Part shown: positions 1-5,177 of the stretch, one piece after another
How the letters are laid out: each line of letters begins with the position of its first letter
Numbering within the stretch: the stretch's first letter is position 1
Source: Pseudomonadota bacterium
GTDB taxonomy: Bacteria > Pseudomonadota > Gammaproteobacteria > Xanthomonadales > Xanthomonadaceae
Direction of reading: 5' to 3'
Assembly (NCBI GenBank): GCA_023425225.1
Contig: JAFADB010000127.1
Location: 1 to 6,291 of the forward strand
DNA: 6,291 nt
Notes under the pieces: generated by a model
Databases searched by the model: none
What the model was told of the DNA's origin: nothing
What the model saw: the letters and a program-made list of their open reading frames with translations, nothing else
Program-made: the position numbers and the translations under genes

Positions 1-1022
1 GGGTGTTCACCTTCCCGATCCCGACCTACAACATCACCGCCGACTTCCCGTGGGAATCGGAGAACGCGCAGGCGCTGTTCGAGATGGCCGCCAAGTACGG
101 CCTGCCGTACTTCCAGAACTTCATCAACTCCGAGCTCGACCCGGGCATGGTGCGCTCGATGTGCTGCCGCCTGCAGCTGGACCTGCGCGAGCTGCTCAAG
201 CGCGGCAACGGCCTGTTCGGCAGCGCCGAGCAGACCGGCAGCGTCGGCGTGGTGACGATCAATTGCGCGCGCCTGGGCTACCTGCACCGCGGCGACGAGG
301 CGGCGCTGCTGGCGCGCCTGGACGAACTGCTGGAGCTGGGCATGCGCAGCCTGGAGCTCAAGCGCCAGGCCGTGCAGTCGCTGATCGACCAGGGCCTGTT
401 CCCGTACACCAAGCGCTACCTGGGCTCGCTGCGCAACCACTTCTCCACGCTCGGCGTGAACGGCATCAACGAGATGCTGCGCAACTTCAGCGGCGACCGC
501 CACGACATCGCCAGCGCCTGGGGCCACGCCTTCGCCGCGCGCCTGCTCGACCACGTGCGCGAGCGCATGCAGCAGTTCCAGGAGCACACCGGCCACCTGT
601 ACAACCTGGAAGCGACCCCGGCCGAGGGCGCCACCTACCGTTTCGCCCGCGAGGACCGCCGGCGCTGGCCCGGCATCCTCCAGGCCGGCACGCCCGAGCA
701 GCCCTACTACACCAACTCCTCGCAGCTGCCGGCCGGCTGGACCGACGATCCGTTCGCCGCGCTGGAGCACCAGGAGACGCTGCAGGCGCGCTACACCGGC
801 GGCACCGTGCTGCACCTGTACATGGCCGAGCGCCTGTCCAGCGGCCGCGCCTGCCGCGAGCTGGTGCGGCGCGCGCTGACCCGCTTCCGCGTGCCCTACC
901 TCACCGTCACCCCGACGTTCTCGATCTGCCCGGTACACGGCTACCTGGCCGGTGAGCACGAGTTCTGCCCCCGTTGCGACCAGGAACTGCTGCAGCGCAA
1001 ACGCGCCGCCGCGGTCGCCTGA
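1..1022 (+). CDS. nrdD: Anaerobic ribonucleoside-triphosphate reductase NrdD, large chain, 5'-truncated; lacks glycyl-radical domain
   Basis: This is the C-terminal part (about 340 residues) of class III ribonucleotide reductase, which makes dNTPs from NTPs without oxygen in the cytoplasm. The frame is open to the window edge, so the N-terminus, including any ATP-cone, lies upstream and the GTG at position 3 is not a start. Counting from that codon, RSMCCRL (residues 51-57) holds the region of the thiyl-radical cysteine. It is followed by GSVGVVTIN, typical of the NrdD barrel. A zinc site is complete near the end: CPVH (C309, H312) and CPRC (C322, C325). In ordinary NrdD the RVxGY glycyl-radical segment follows shortly after in the same chain. 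Here the chain stops after RKRAAAVA, and that segment is encoded by the next gene. I cannot tell whether formate or a thioredoxin-type protein is the reductant. Family assignment is secure; the split is read directly from the sequence. Confidence 0.95.
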   Translation, partial: VFTFPIPTYNITADFPWESENAQALFEMAAKYGLPYFQNFINSELDPGMVRSMCCRLQLDLRELLKRGNGLFGSAEQTGSVGVVTINCARLGYLHRGDEAALLARLDELLELGMRSLELKRQAVQSLIDQGLFPYTKRYLGSLRNHFSTLGVNGINEMLRNFSGDRHDIASAWGHAFAARLLDHVRERMQQFQEHTGHLYNLEATPAEGATYRFAREDRRRWPGILQAGTPEQPYYTNSSQLPAGWTDDPFAALEHQETLQARYTGGTVLHLYMAERLSSGRACRELVRRALTRFRVPYLTVTPTFSICPVHGYLAGEHEFCPRCDQELLQRKRAAAVA

Positions 1023-1033
1023 GCGCCTTCCAC

Positions 1034-1039
1034 AAGGAG
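1034..1039 (+). promoter_or_regulatory. Strong Shine-Dalgarno for the separate glycyl-radical chain
   Basis: AAGGAG lies 7 bases before the ATG at 1047 and just after the TGA (1020-1022) of the large NrdD chain. A near-consensus site at ideal spacing argues that the small chain is deliberately initiated on its own. It argues against a random nonsense mutation in a fused gene. Confidence 0.8.
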
Positions 1040-1046
1040 TGCCCCC

Positions 1047-1238
1047 ATGCAATACGACCCTGCTTCCTCCGCCATCACCCTTCGCGACGACGAGCGCCAG
1101 CGCTGCGAGGTCTGGACCCGGGTGATGGGCTACCACCGCCCCGTCTCCAGCTTCAACATCGGCAAGCGCGGCGAGTACGCCGAGCGCCGCTGCTTCGTCG
1201 AGCACCCGCAGCCGGGCAGCTCCGCGCGCGCGGCATGA
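1047..1238 (+). CDS. Stand-alone glycyl-radical domain of anaerobic ribonucleotide reductase (split NrdD C-terminus)
   Basis: This 63-residue protein matches the extreme C-terminus of NrdD. CEVWTRVMGYHRP (residues 20-32) contains the RVxGY glycyl-radical motif, with Gly28 (codon 1128-1130) the predicted radical site. It is followed by VSSFNIGKRGEY, matching the NIGK-type tail of many NrdD proteins. NrdG should activate it by abstracting hydrogen from Gly28, and it must dock into the large chain so that the radical can pass to the active-site cysteine. It lies 24 bases after the large chain, in the same reading frame, with its own AAGGAG site. Its TGA overlaps the nrdG start (ATGA), suggesting translational coupling. 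The first 17 residues and the tail after FVE are not recognisable. Function is inferred from the motif and position; I believe similar small NrdD genes occur in other proteobacteria but could not check. Confidence 0.9.
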   Translation: MQYDPASSAITLRDDERQRCEVWTRVMGYHRPVSSFNIGKRGEYAERRCFVEHPQPGSSARAA

Positions 1239-1912
1239 TCCGCATAGGCGGCATGGTGCCGATGAGCAGCCTGGACTTCCCCGGCCGGCTGTCGGCGGTG
1301 CTGTTCCTGCAGGGCTGCCCATGGCGCTGCGGCTACTGCCACAACCCGCACCTGCTGCCGGCGCGCGCACCGGGCGCGATCGGCTTCGACCAGGTGCTGG
1401 AGTTCCTCGACCGCCGCCGCGGCCTGCTCGATGCGGTGGTGTTCTCCGGCGGCGAGCCGACCGCGCAACCGCGGCTGCACGAGGCGGTGGCCGAGATAAA
1501 GCGGCGCGGCTTCCTCGTTGCGCTGCATACCGGCGGCATGTATCCGCGCCTGCTGCAGCAGCTGTTGCCGCTGCTGGACTGGGTCGGCCTGGACATCAAG
1601 GCGCCCTGGTACCGCTACGACGCCATTACCCGCTGCCCGGGCAGCGCGGCCCGGGTCCAGGCATCGCTGCAGCTGCTGCTGCAAAGCGGCGTGCGCCACG
1701 AGTGCCGGACCACATGGGCGCCGACGCTGTTCCCGCCGCGGGAACTGCAGGCGCTGGCCGCGCAGTTGCACGCGGCCGGCGTGCGCGACTGGTCGCTGCA
1801 GCAACTGCGCGCCGGCGCCACCGATTTCGACATGCCTGATTTCGACGTGCCCGATCCGACGCGGCTTGCGTCCGGCTTCGGGCATTTCCAGCTGCGGCCG
1901 GCGGCATCGTGA
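1235..1912 (+). CDS. nrdG: Anaerobic ribonucleotide reductase-activating protein NrdG (radical SAM)
   Basis: A 225-residue radical-SAM activase. It cleaves S-adenosylmethionine reductively with a [4Fe-4S] cluster and installs the glycyl radical on NrdD. The cluster motif CxxxCxxC is C28-PWR-C32-GY-C35, and the SAM-binding GGE is at residues 72-74 within VVFSGGEPT. Further conserved-looking segments are HTGG and GLDIKAPW in the second half. The ATG at 1235 gives MIRIGG, which fits the usual N-terminus of this NrdG subgroup. It overlaps the stop of the glycyl-radical chain as ATGA and has no clear ribosome binding site, so it is probably translated by coupling. Met7 (1253) and Met10 (1262) are less likely starts. 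The length suits the longer NrdG/PflA-like class rather than the roughly 154-residue E. coli form. Confidence 0.95.
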   Translation: MIRIGGMVPMSSLDFPGRLSAVLFLQGCPWRCGYCHNPHLLPARAPGAIGFDQVLEFLDRRRGLLDAVVFSGGEPTAQPRLHEAVAEIKRRGFLVALHTGGMYPRLLQQLLPLLDWVGLDIKAPWYRYDAITRCPGSAARVQASLQLLLQSGVRHECRTTWAPTLFPPRELQALAAQLHAAGVRDWSLQQLRAGATDFDMPDFDVPDPTRLASGFGHFQLRPAAS

Positions 1913-2055
1913 GCCCGCATGCGCGAGCGCGGACTGGCGGCGCGGCGATGATGACCGCGTCCGACCGACGCCCCGCCTCGCCGTCGCCGGCAGCCGCGGG
2001 GATGACAGCGCCGCCCGCACTGCGCAAGATGAGAGCCCCCCGTCGAGAAACCCGC
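1913..2055 (+). other. Spacer between nrdG and the deaminase, open in the deaminase frame
   Basis: These 143 bases contain no convincing terminator or promoter that I can see. The deaminase frame has no stop here and begins with a GTG at 1909 overlapping the nrdG TGA, with further ATGs inside. The implied peptide is Arg/Ala/Pro/Ser-rich and resembles nothing I know. I regard it as an untranslated spacer within a probable nrdD-nrdG-deaminase transcript. Confidence 0.5.
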
Positions 2056-2511
2056 ATGTCCGCCACACCCGATTATCGCGCCCTGCTGCAGACCGCCATC
2101 GCCGAGGCCCGCCAGGGCCTGGCCGAGGGCGGCATCCCGATCGGCGCGGCGCTGTACCACAACGATGGCCGCCTGCTCGGCTGCGGCCACAACCGCCGCG
2201 TGCAGGAGAACGATCCCTCCGTGCACGGCGAGACCGACGCCTTCCGCAAGGCCGGGCGCCAGCGCTCCTACCGCGACACCATCATGGTCACCACGCTGGC
2301 GCCGTGCTGGTACTGCAGCGGCCTGGTGCGCCAGTTCGGCATCGGCACCGTGGTGGTGGGCGAGTCGGTCACCTTCCAGGGCGGCATCGACTGGCTGCGC
2401 GAGAACGGGGTCAACGTCATCGACCTGCACAGCCAGGAATGCATCGACATGCTCGGCGGCTACATCGCCGCCCATCCCGAAGTCTGGAACGAGGACATCG
2501 GCGAGGATTGA
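2056..2511 (+). CDS. Cytosine deaminase, yeast FCY1-type (CMP/dCMP deaminase zinc-binding fold)
   Basis: A 151-residue zinc hydrolase that most likely converts cytosine to uracil and ammonia in pyrimidine salvage. The zinc site is H57-G-E59 (HGE) plus P83-C84-xx-C87, with Glu59 as proton shuttle. Several features match yeast cytosine deaminase (158 residues) rather than tRNA-adenosine or guanine deaminases. These are HN at 45-46 (yeast Asn51), the VVGESVTF segment, and the C-terminal W144-N-E-D147-I-G-E ending (yeast Trp152 and Asp155 in its WFEDIGE end). It is unrelated to the large amidohydrolase CodA of E. coli. The ATG at 2056 is chosen because homology begins at once and GAGAAA lies 5 bases upstream. 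The frame stays open back to a GTG at 1909 overlapping the nrdG stop, but the extra 49 residues look like low-complexity Arg/Ala/Pro sequence. Close relatives are often annotated only as 'nucleoside deaminase'. Confidence 0.9.
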   Translation: MSATPDYRALLQTAIAEARQGLAEGGIPIGAALYHNDGRLLGCGHNRRVQENDPSVHGETDAFRKAGRQRSYRDTIMVTTLAPCWYCSGLVRQFGIGTVVVGESVTFQGGIDWLRENGVNVIDLHSQECIDMLGGYIAAHPEVWNEDIGED

Positions 2512-2574
2512 GCCTCGCGTGCCGGCAGCCCGCCGGCCATGACGCCGGACGGCATTCCGCGTACCGGCCCCAAC

Positions 2575-2580
2575 GGGAAA
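2575..2580 (+). promoter_or_regulatory. Weak ribosome binding site supporting a TTG start
   Basis: GGGAAA lies 5 bases before the TTG at 2586. No ATG or GTG is in frame between the deaminase stop and the region of homology to the epsilon subunit. This TTG is therefore the only reasonable initiation codon for the following gene. The match to the anti-Shine-Dalgarno sequence is modest. Confidence 0.4.
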
Positions 2581-2585
2581 CAACC

Positions 2586-3071
2586 TTGGCTACAACTCCC
2601 CACACTCCCTCCCCCTCCCCCAAGACCGCACACGACGCCGCACCGGCACACGACGACAGCCAGCCCCGCACGCTGGCGCTGGAGATCATCAGCCTCGGCG
2701 GCAGCATCTGGAGCGGCCAGGTCCGCGAGGCCAGCCTGCCCGGCAGCCTGGGCCGGTTCGGCGTGATGGCCCGGCATCTGCCGATGCTGTCGATCCTGCG
2801 CGAAGGCCTGGTGCATATCGTGCCGGCCCAGGGCGAGCCGCTGGACGTCTATGTCTCCGGCGGCTACGCCGAGGTGCAGCCCGGCAAGATCGTGGTGATG
2901 GCCGACCTGGCCCAGCGCGGCAACGACATCGACGCCGCGCGCGCCAAGGCCGCCCGCGACGCGGTGGCCTCGCCGATGGCGCAGAACCTCACCGACACGG
3001 TCTACGTGCGCCTGCACATGGAACTGATGCAGCGCTACGGCAGCAACCTGCGCCACTCGCGGCTGCGCTGA
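2586..3071 (+). CDS. Orphan, divergent homologue of F-type ATP synthase epsilon subunit (AtpC-like)
   Basis: A 161-residue protein (TTG start) that aligns along its length with the F1 epsilon subunit, which couples rotor and stator and can inhibit ATP hydrolysis. Residues 30 to about 115 form the beta-sandwich part. LALEIISLGGSIWSG corresponds to the N-terminal strand pair, followed by YVSGGYAEVQPGKIVVMADLA and RGNDIDAARAKAA, close to the E. coli pattern YLSGG-EVQPG-VLADTA-RG-DLDEARA. The rest is helical and would match the C-terminal inhibitory hairpin. Three things are odd. The usual PGHAPLLT loop reads ARHLPMLS. An N-terminal extension of about 29 residues rich in Pro, Thr, His and Ala precedes the fold. 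No gene for another ATP synthase subunit is adjacent, whereas epsilon normally follows the beta-subunit gene. It starts 74 bases after the deaminase on the same strand, perhaps in the same transcript. The fold assignment is confident; the role, whether alternative epsilon, regulator or relic, is unknown. Confidence 0.8.
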   Translation: MATTPHTPSPSPKTAHDAAPAHDDSQPRTLALEIISLGGSIWSGQVREASLPGSLGRFGVMARHLPMLSILREGLVHIVPAQGEPLDVYVSGGYAEVQPGKIVVMADLAQRGNDIDAARAKAARDAVASPMAQNLTDTVYVRLHMELMQRYGSNLRHSRLR

Positions 3072-3080
3072 GCCGCAGCC
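3061..3080 (+). other. Small hairpin across the stop codon of the epsilon-like gene
   Basis: GGCTGCG (3061-3067) pairs with CGCAGCC (3074-3080) around a six-base loop that contains the TGA. The stem is only 7 bp and has no T-tract, so any role in 3'-end stability or pausing is a guess. Confidence 0.35.
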
Positions 3081-3102
3081 ATACCGGACACCGGATCGAC
3101 CC

Positions 3103-3128
3103 GCCGCCGCGGCCCATGCCGCGGCGGC
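3103..3128 (+). terminator. GC-rich hairpin, possible 3' end of the + strand transcript
   Basis: A perfect 11-bp inverted repeat (GCCGCCGCGGC, loop CCAT) sits 32 bases after the epsilon-like gene. No T-run follows, so it is not a classical intrinsic terminator. It could slow polymerase or protect the mRNA end. The strong hairpin at 3207-3239 may also help stop + strand transcripts, although only two Ts follow it in that direction. Confidence 0.4.
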
Positions 3129-3203
3129 CGTGCTGCCATCGCCCGCGGCCAGCGGGTGCGCGCACGCATGCGCCGGACCGGCGCCATGCCGTGACCACCA
3201 AGC

Positions 3204-3239
3204 AAAAAGGCCGGCCCTGCTTCGCGCAGGGCCGGCCTT
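3204..3239 (-). terminator. Intrinsic terminator of the dicarboxylate transporter gene
   Basis: A perfect 14-bp stem is formed by 3207-3220 and 3226-3239 with a five-base loop TTCGC. The A-run at 3204-3208 reads TTTTT on the - strand directly at the 3' side of the hairpin. Its first two As are outside the stem pairs and the rest form the base of it. It lies 45 bases beyond the stop of the transporter, exactly where its transcript should end. It also separates the two converging blocks. Confidence 0.85.
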
Positions 3240-3284
3240 GATCGTTGCACCGGCCGGTACGGGCCGGAACGTGTCGTCAGGTGC

Positions 3285-4790
3285 CTACCAGAGGCCGAGC
3301 ACCTTCCACCACACCAGACCGATGGTGGCGTAGATCACCAGCTCGATGCAGCACATGATGAAACCGACCTTCCACCAGTTGCCCAGCGTCACGTAGCCGC
3401 TGCCGAAGATGACCGGCGAGGTACCCGTGGCGTAGTGCGTGAGCGTCATCATGATCGTCGAGCCGGCCACCATCATCAGCATGAAGGGGATGACGTAGTC
3501 GGCGGGGATCAGCTGCGTGCCGACGGTCAGGAAGGCGAGCATCATCGCGCTGATGTGCGCCGTGGTGCTGGCGAACAGGTAGTGCGAGAACACGAACAGC
3601 AGCACCAGGACCGCCGCGGCCGCTTCCCAGCCCATGCCGCTCTGGGCGATGGCGTCCTTCATGTTCTGCGAGAACCAGGAGATCACGCCGATCTTGTTCA
3701 GCTGCTCGGCCATCATCACCAGCGCACCGAACCAGATCAGGGTGTCCCAGGCGCTCTTCTCGGACAGCACGTCGTCCCAGTTGATGGTGCCGGTGATGAT
3801 CAGCACGAACAGGCCGACGAAGGCGACCACCGTGGGATCGAGCGTGAAGGCCGGCCCGAAGATCATCGCAGGCACGTTGGCCCACAGCACCAGCAGCAGG
3901 AAGAAGGTACCCAGCATCACCTTTTCCTTGCCGCTCAGGCCGCCCTTGGCCTTGAGCTCCCTGCGGGCATAGTCCACCGCGTCGGGCGTGACCTTCAGCT
4001 CGGGCGGCGACAGCCAGGAGACCAGCAGCGGCATCAATGCCATGCAGGCCAGGCCCGGCAGCAGCATGTACAGCGCCCACGACGTCCAGGACAGGTGGAA
4101 GCTCTGGTTGGTCGCCTTGGCCACGAAGTCCACGACCAGCGGGTTGGGCGCGGTGGCGGTGATGAACATGCCCGAGCTGATCGTGTTGGCGTGCATGTTG
4201 ACCAGCGCCAGGTAGGTACCGATCTTGCCCTGGGTGCCCTTGGCCGGATCCGAGCCGAAGGCATTGGCGATCGACTTCATGATCGGGTGGACGATGCCGC
4301 CGCCGCGCGCGGTGTTGGACGGCGTGAACGGCGCCAGCACCAGGTCGCAGAACGCCAGGCCGTAGCCGATGCCGATCGAGCGCTTGCCCAGCAGCGAGAT
4401 GAACATCAGGCCGATGCGCTCGCCCAGGCCGGTCTTCTTCAGGCCGCGGGAGATCATGATGGCGACCACGATCAGCCAGATGAGCGGGCTGGAGAAGCTG
4501 CTCAGGGCATCGGTGATGGCGCCCTTGGACGAGCCGGCGGTGACCTGGGACAACGACACGATGACGATGGCCATCATCGCCATCACGCCGATCGGCATGA
4601 CTTTGAGGATGATCGCCACGATGGTGGTCAGGAAGATCGCCACAAGGCCCCACGCCTTGGGTTCGAGCCCCTCCGGACAGGGGATCATGAGCAGTATGAA
4701 CAACACTGCGGTTGTGATGAGGGCCGGTACCAGCCGGAATGGCACGGCGTCATTGAAGTAGCGGAACATCGCCTTGATGCGTTCGAACAT
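3285..4790 (-). CDS. DASS/SLC13-family dicarboxylate transporter (CitT/TtdT/DiT1-like anion permease)
   Basis: A 501-residue polytopic inner-membrane protein of the divalent anion:sodium symporter family, in the branch with E. coli CitT and TtdT and the plastid 2-oxoglutarate/malate translocator. Members of this branch usually exchange dicarboxylates such as succinate, malate, tartrate or 2-oxoglutarate. Hydrophobic segments run from about residue 19 to the C-terminus, with a polar loop near 262-292. The two substrate-site motifs of the inverted repeats are visible. The first is P157-S158-N159-T160 followed by ARGGGIVHPI, with ITATAPNP at 210-217. The second is FASTTAHISAM (about 406-416), followed by THYATGTSPVIFGSGY (about 451-466). 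The ATG at 4790 is preceded by GAAGGA at good spacing. Exact substrate and whether it is an antiporter or a sodium symporter cannot be read from sequence. The upstream FNR-type promoter would favour an anaerobic C4-dicarboxylate exchanger. Confidence 0.92.
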   Translation of the reverse strand: MFERIKAMFRYFNDAVPFRLVPALITTAVLFILLMIPCPEGLEPKAWGLVAIFLTTIVAIILKVMPIGVMAMMAIVIVSLSQVTAGSSKGAITDALSSFSSPLIWLIVVAIMISRGLKKTGLGERIGLMFISLLGKRSIGIGYGLAFCDLVLAPFTPSNTARGGGIVHPIMKSIANAFGSDPAKGTQGKIGTYLALVNMHANTISSGMFITATAPNPLVVDFVAKATNQSFHLSWTSWALYMLLPGLACMALMPLLVSWLSPPELKVTPDAVDYARRELKAKGGLSGKEKVMLGTFFLLLVLWANVPAMIFGPAFTLDPTVVAFVGLFVLIITGTINWDDVLSEKSAWDTLIWFGALVMMAEQLNKIGVISWFSQNMKDAIAQSGMGWEAAAAVLVLLFVFSHYLFASTTAHISAMMLAFLTVGTQLIPADYVIPFMLMMVAGSTIMMTLTHYATGTSPVIFGSGYVTLGNWWKVGFIMCCIELVIYATIGLVWWKVLGLW

Positions 4791-4797
4791 CGTTCTA

Positions 4798-4803
4798 TCC
4801 TTC
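4798..4803 (-). promoter_or_regulatory. Ribosome binding site of the transporter
   Basis: On the - strand GAAGGA ends 7 bases before the ATG at 4790. It fixes Met1 as the start in preference to the in-frame Met8, which has no comparable site. Confidence 0.75.
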
Positions 4804-4853
4804 TGGGCTGATAGCGTTAGGTGGCCTGGGGGGCACTCCAGCTTGCGGAACGG

Positions 4854-4859
4854 ACGATA
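4854..4859 (-). promoter_or_regulatory. Candidate sigma-70 -10 element of the transporter promoter
   Basis: The - strand reads TATCGT, matching TATAAT at four of six positions, including the most conserved first two and last bases. With this as -12 to -7, the start point would be near 4847, giving a leader of about 57 bases. The expected -35 hexamer (4882-4877) reads GTGCGG, a poor match, as is common where an activator is needed. This is a prediction only. Confidence 0.45.
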
Positions 4860-4878
4860 ACCAGCGATGACAGGCCCC

Positions 4879-4898
4879 GCACTGATTTGAATCAGTGC
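4879..4898 (-). promoter_or_regulatory. FNR-type operator palindrome upstream of the transporter
   Basis: A perfect 9+2+9 palindrome has the core CTGAT-TTGA-ATCAG. It differs from the FNR/ANR consensus TTGAT-N4-ATCAA only at the outermost base of each half. With one mismatch per arm, pairing extends to 4874-4903. Its centre (between 4888 and 4889) is 29.5 bases from the first T of the -10 element. This places it at -41.5, the standard position for class II activation by FNR. It does not match the TGTGA-N6-TCACA site of Clp/CRP. Other palindrome-binding regulators (for example a GntR- or TetR-family protein) remain possible. Confidence 0.55.
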
Positions 4899-4903
4899 AG
4901 GGC

Positions 4904-5098
4904 GGCACGGGCGCGACCGATTGCCGCATGGGCGGCACCCGCGTCATCCCGCCGCACCCCATCTCCGCGACCGCCATGCCTCCCGCATCGCGACGCGCCG
5001 TCGACTCTACCCCACCCCGTCCGGCACCGGCGGATCCGCCCGGCCCGGCCCACCGGCACCGCCCCGCGCGCCCGCGCACGCAGGAATGCCGCGCAGCA
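4904..5098. other. Gene-free GC-rich spacer
   Basis: This is part of the 387-base gap between hslU and the transporter. I see no supportable gene. The open frames here encode Arg/Pro/Ala-rich shadow peptides without ribosome binding sites or recognisable motifs. The only local structure noted is a perfect 12-bp palindrome, GGCGGATCCGCC, at 5029-5040, of unknown meaning. Confidence 0.5.
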
Positions 5099-5137
5099 CG
5101 ACGCACCGCGGCCGGACTGGCCGGCCGCGGTGCGTCG
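5099..5137 (-). terminator. Large GC-rich hairpin downstream of hslU
   Basis: A perfect 17-bp stem (5099-5115 with 5121-5137, loop ACTGG) begins 40 bases beyond the hslU stop. No T-run follows on either strand, so it is a terminator-like or mRNA-stabilising structure rather than a textbook intrinsic terminator. It lies between hslU and the transporter promoter and would help insulate them. Confidence 0.5.
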
Positions 5138-5145
5138 CTGGGACA

Positions 5146-5167
5146 GCCCGGCCATCACGGGCCGGGC
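5146..5167 (-). other. Short hairpin just after the hslU stop
   Basis: GCCCGGCC (5146-5153) pairs with GGCCGGGC (5160-5167) around a six-base loop, 10 bases beyond the hslU stop codon. It is the first of two hairpins in tandem with the one at 5099-5137. Confidence 0.4.
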
Positions 5168-5177
5168 GGAAGGGGGA

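Noticed and set aside
1020..1022. TGA between the NrdD parts as a selenocysteine codon
   Set aside because: The position is in a basic, non-conserved tail (RKRAAAVA) rather than a redox motif. A dedicated AAGGAG and ATG follow, and I see no reason to expect a selenocysteine insertion element.
1960..2010. Possible decayed dispersed repeat ending in GGGGATGACA
   Set aside because: It faintly resembles GGGGATGAC-containing intergenic repeats of related bacteria, but no second copy is in the window and the match is too short to support.
1130..2583. Several - strand open frames of 146-322 codons across nrdG and the deaminase
   Set aside because: They are Arg/Ala-rich, without recognisable motifs or ribosome binding sites, and lie opposite genes with clear catalytic motifs.
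3435..4811. Long + strand open frame (458 codons) opposite the transporter
   Set aside because: It is His/Arg/Gly/Asp-rich shadow translation of the transporter's antisense. The - strand frame has clear DASS motifs, membrane segments, a ribosome binding site and a terminator.
4879..4898. Palindrome as a Clp/CRP site or intrinsic terminator
   Set aside because: It lacks TGTGA-N6-TCACA, has only a two-base centre (poor RNA loop) and no T-run. The FNR-type core and -41.5 spacing explain it better.
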